Below, piece by piece: positions 61,471 through 64,000 of a stretch of 64,000 nt of DNA. Within the stretch, counting starts at the first letter, position 1, and every line of letters begins with the position of its first letter. The notes under the pieces are model-generated. The model was not told the DNA's origin. It saw only the letters and a list, made by a program, of their open reading frames with translations, and did no database searches. This DNA is from Gallionellaceae bacterium (GTDB lineage Bacteria > Pseudomonadota > Gammaproteobacteria > Burkholderiales > Thiobacillaceae): contig JAQTLN010000012.1 in assembly GCA_028714875.1 (NCBI GenBank), positions 60,441 through 124,440 on the forward strand, given 5' to 3'. Made by a program: the position numbers and the translations under genes.

Positions 61471-63621
61471 TCAAGCGTGGGCCGCGCCGAAAAACGCTGT
61501 CTCGGGCGCCGGCACCAGGCGGAACCTATCGTCCTTGGCGCCTTCGCCCAGGCGCGCGTAGATCGCGCTGATGGCCTGATCCTCGGTGGCGAAGATGTTG
61601 TCCTGGCCGATCACGTCGAACAGGCCGGTGGAACGCATCACGTCGAGGATCTGTTTCTTGAGGCCGGAGAACACCACTTCCATGCCGCCTTCGCGCAGGC
61701 GCTCGACCAGGTGGTGCACCACCTCCTCGCCGGAGGCATCGAGCTGGTTGATGGCGTCCCCCACCACCAGCAGGTATTTGGCGTCGGGTTTGGCGGCCAC
61801 CAGTTCCAGCACGGTGTCCTCGAAGTAGGCGATGTTGGCGAAGTAGAGCGAGCCGTCGAAGCGCATGGCGATGATGTGCGGGCTGGTCGGCAGCGTCGGA
61901 TTCACCTTGATGTCGCGCAGGGTGCCATCCGGAAAGCGGCCGAGTTGCGCCACGCGCGGCTTCATGGTGCGGTACAGGTAAAGCAGGATGGCCAGGCCGC
62001 CGCCGATCATGATGCCCTTGTCCAGGTGCGGCGCCGCCACCAAGGTGATGACGAAGGTGGCCAGGGCGACGAAACCGTCGGAACGGCTGGCCTGCCAGGT
62101 GTGCTTGAGCGCCTTCGGCGTGATCAGGCTGGTCACCGCCAGCAGGATGATCACCGCCAGGGTCGCCTTGGGCAGGTGATACAGATACTCGGTCAGGAAC
62201 AGCAGGGTCACCGCCACGAACAGGCCGTTGAACACCATCGCGAACCCGGACTTGGCGCCCGCCTGCAAGTTGATGGCGGAGCCGGTGAAGGAACCACAGG
62301 ACGGATACGACTGGAAGAAGGCGCCGCCGATGTTGGCCAGGCCCTGGCCGATCAATTCCTGGTTCGGGTCGAGGCGTTGCTTGGTCTTGGCCGCCAGCGC
62401 CTTGGCCATGGAGATGGATTCCATGAACGCCACCAGCGCGATGACGAACGCCGCCGACAGCAGTTGCAGCATGGCATCCAGGGACAGCGGCGGCAGACGG
62501 AAGGCGGGTAGACCGGAAGGCACCTTGCCGACCACGTCGCCACCGCCGACCAGCTTGATCTCGCCCTTCTCGATCTTCTTGATGTGCCAATGGCGGCCGT
62601 CGCTTTCCACTCCGGCCGGCATCTGGCCTTGCAGATACAGGATGGCGCTGGCCGTTTCCACTCCCTTGGCGCGCTCGAACTGGAACTTGCGGATGGCGTG
62701 CATGCGCGCCTTGTTCTCCGCATCCAGGGCGGCAATATCCAGCTTCATCAATTCGAGGTCGTGCGCCAGGTCGGCCACTGCGCGGGCGTCATGCGCCTTC
62801 TGTGCCTTGCGCATCCGGGCGGAGAGCGCGGTGGACTCGGCGCCCATCTTCAGCGCGCGTTGGTCGCTCGCGGCATAGGCGGAAATCAGTTCGCGCGCCG
62901 CCGGATCGGCGATCTGATCGGGCGCGTTTTTGGTCTTGTGCTCGAAGCCGAAGGAGGCGCTGACGACGATGGTCACCACCACGGCGATCAACACGCTGAG
63001 CTTGGCCAGCGCCGGTATCTTTTTCAGGCCGAGCATCAGCGCCAGGGCGAACACCGACATGGCGAGCGTGGGCAGATGCGTCTGCGACAGGTAGCCGAAC
63101 ATTTCCCAGATGTCGTAGAGGAAGGAATCGCTGCGCCCCTTGGGGATGCCCAGCAGCATGTCGAGCTGCGACAGACCGATGATTACCGCCGCCGCGTTCA
63201 TGAAGCCGAGGATCACCGGATGTGAGACGAAGTTGACGATGGTGCCCAGCTTGACCAACCCGAGAAACAACTGGATCACGCCGACCATCAGGGCCAGCAG
63301 CAGCGCCAGGCCGATGAATTCCTCGGAAAACGGCACCGCCAGCGGGGTAATGGCCGCCGCCGTCATCAATGAAACGATGGCCACCGGGCCGGTCGACAGT
63401 TGCCGCGAGGAGCCCCAAAGCGCCCCAAGAATCGCCGGGATGAACGCCACGTAGAGGCCGTAATACACCGGCAGACCCGACAACTGCGCATACGCCATCG
63501 CCTTGGGTACCAGCACCAGGGCGCCGGTAATGCCCGCGATCAGATCGCCGCGCAACAGCGTACTGCTGACGGGCAACCACGCCAGAAAGGGAAAGAGACG
63601 AAGTAGCAGCGGGTTGTTCAT
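61471..63621 (-). CDS. SulP-family anion permease with STAS domain and long charged insertion
   Basis: 716 residues. The N-terminal SulP signature 'GALVLVPKAMAYAQLSGLPVYYGLYVAF' is near residue 35, further helices carry 'GFMNAAAVIIGLSQL' and 'NQELIGQGLANIGGAFF', and the STAS domain is C-terminal (about 580-690, 'DGSLYFANIAYFEDTVLEL', 'LDASGEEVVHHL'). Residues about 227-362 are an extra Ala/Lys/Glu-rich helical insertion between membrane helices ('ARMRKAQKAHDARAVADLAHDLELMKL'), not present in standard SulP proteins. Substrate could be sulfate or bicarbonate. The insertion probably faces one side of the membrane as a coiled coil. Confidence 0.9.
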   Translation of the reverse strand: MNNPLLLRLFPFLAWLPVSSTLLRGDLIAGITGALVLVPKAMAYAQLSGLPVYYGLYVAFIPAILGALWGSSRQLSTGPVAIVSLMTAAAITPLAVPFSEEFIGLALLLALMVGVIQLFLGLVKLGTIVNFVSHPVILGFMNAAAVIIGLSQLDMLLGIPKGRSDSFLYDIWEMFGYLSQTHLPTLAMSVFALALMLGLKKIPALAKLSVLIAVVVTIVVSASFGFEHKTKNAPDQIADPAARELISAYAASDQRALKMGAESTALSARMRKAQKAHDARAVADLAHDLELMKLDIAALDAENKARMHAIRKFQFERAKGVETASAILYLQGQMPAGVESDGRHWHIKKIEKGEIKLVGGGDVVGKVPSGLPAFRLPPLSLDAMLQLLSAAFVIALVAFMESISMAKALAAKTKQRLDPNQELIGQGLANIGGAFFQSYPSCGSFTGSAINLQAGAKSGFAMVFNGLFVAVTLLFLTEYLYHLPKATLAVIILLAVTSLITPKALKHTWQASRSDGFVALATFVITLVAAPHLDKGIMIGGGLAILLYLYRTMKPRVAQLGRFPDGTLRDIKVNPTLPTSPHIIAMRFDGSLYFANIAYFEDTVLELVAAKPDAKYLLVVGDAINQLDASGEEVVHHLVERLREGGMEVVFSGLKKQILDVMRSTGLFDVIGQDNIFATEDQAISAIYARLGEGAKDDRFRLVPAPETAFFGAAHA

Positions 63622-63658
63622 GGGGCGCGGGCCTGTGAAAAAACGTCACATTCTTCAT

Positions 63659-63683
63659 GTTGCATAACGCAACACATATATGT
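63659..63683. promoter_or_regulatory. inverted repeats upstream of the SulP gene
   Basis: GTTGC-ATAAC-GCAAC (63659-63673) directly followed by the perfect palindrome ACATATATGT (63674-63683), 38 bases upstream of the SulP start. They may be operators, with the A+T palindrome near a -10/-35 region on the minus strand. No matching regulator can be named. Confidence 0.45.
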
Positions 63684-63851
63684 AGTACTGCAACAGTTTA
63701 GCAAAGGCTGATATATGCACCCACCTCGTTTCCCAGTTTTTTTCACACCGGAGACGCCATGATGTTGATCTGACACAGATTTCTCGGGCGCGCGCGGCTT
63801 TACCGAAAACTCAGTTCGCGTTGGGGAGGGGGTGCGGTTAGCGCGGCGGTT

Positions 63852-63872
63852 CCCCCCTTTTTCAAAGGGGGG
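63852..63872. repeat. CCCCCCTTT..AAAGGGGGG palindrome
   Basis: Perfect 9-bp inverted repeat with loop TTC, followed by GCTAGGGG. A similar but degenerate CCCCCCTTTGCCAAAAGGGAGG occurs at 61421-61442 after the SulP gene. Repeats of this form are common intergenic elements and terminator-like. Confidence 0.7.
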
Positions 63873-63888
63873 CTAGGGGCAATACTGT

Positions 63889-63999
63889 TCAGATACGCAA
63901 TACCGGTACCGGCTCATGCTTCTGATGAAGCGGCATACCGCGCCGTCGAATAGCGTAATTGCTCATCTTTCGCCTGACGCCACGCGGGTTAAGACGCCC
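63889..63999 (-). CDS. C-terminal fragment of a possible transposase (5' part outside window)
   Basis: On the minus strand the open frame from the right edge reads NPRGVRRKMSNYAIRRRG and on to a TGA at 63889 (36 codons). The 'PR-x-VKRKMSNY' ending resembles the C terminus of DDE transposases of several IS families. The fragment is short, so this is tentative. The palindrome at 63852 lies just beyond its stop. Confidence 0.45.
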   Translation of the reverse strand, partial: GRLNPRGVRRKMSNYAIRRRGMPLHQKHEPVPVLRI

Positions 64000-64000
64000 G

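Overview
The window is a G+C-rich proteobacterial chromosome carrying one clearly foreign, A+T-rich insertion. The housekeeping order (ilvB-ilvN-ilvC-psd-pssA; yebC-ruvC-ruvA-ruvB-ybgC-tolQRAB-pal-cpoB-queE-queC) and the sulfur genes (flavocytochrome c sulfide dehydrogenase flavoprotein, YeeE/YedE sulfur transporter with a TlpA-like protein, SulP permease) suggest a sulfur-oxidising betaproteobacterium of the Thiobacillus/Nitrosomonadales kind. That placement is inference from gene content and order.

Region 1 (1-18114, minus) is one enormous open frame of at least 6038 codons that runs off the left edge. It has an N-terminal LEPR-XLL motif, four large repeated modules of PPC-like and Ig-like domains, nine CARDB-like repeats, a Cna-B-like domain and a C-terminal part that continues outside the window. 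Its 5' leader (18114-18350) holds a good match to a class I cyclic-di-GMP (GEMM) riboswitch and a hairpin overlapping the ribosome binding site, so this giant surface or secreted protein is probably under c-di-GMP control.

Region 2 (18594-37680, almost all minus) is conserved core: phospholipid synthesis (psd, pssA), branched-chain amino acids (ilvBNC), two tRNA-Lys genes with different anticodons, a TlpA/YeeE pair, queuosine precursor synthesis (queC, queE), the complete Tol-Pal envelope system, ruvABC, a UbiA-family prenyltransferase, a type IV pilin-like gene, a vanZ-like gene and yebC. Several families of palindromic intergenic repeats lie between these genes.

Region 3 (37655-51100) is an integrative element of about 13.4 kb, very A+T-rich, inserted into the first codons of yebC and flanked by a 17-bp direct repeat. 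It encodes a tyrosine integrase, a MobF-type relaxase-helicase, a plasmid-type replicase with a palindromic operator over its promoter, a NotI-family restriction-modification pair, an excisionase-like HTH protein, a putative H-NS-like protein, a secreted heme protein of the DUF3365 type, a DUF4116 protein and several small unknown proteins. No conjugation apparatus is visible, so it looks like a mobilizable element. Its left end supplies yebC with a new ribosome binding site and a GTG start; the native yebC start is stranded at the right end as an 11-codon open frame.

Region 4 (51101-64000) returns to high G+C: a cytochrome c-truncated hemoglobin fusion, a second restriction-modification locus (Eco29kI-like nuclease, C5 methyltransferase, Vsr) apparently coupled to a large BTAD-type regulator, a Rieske protein plus the FCSD flavoprotein, a two-component system, a SulP permease with a long charged insertion, and the tail of what may be a transposase at the right edge.
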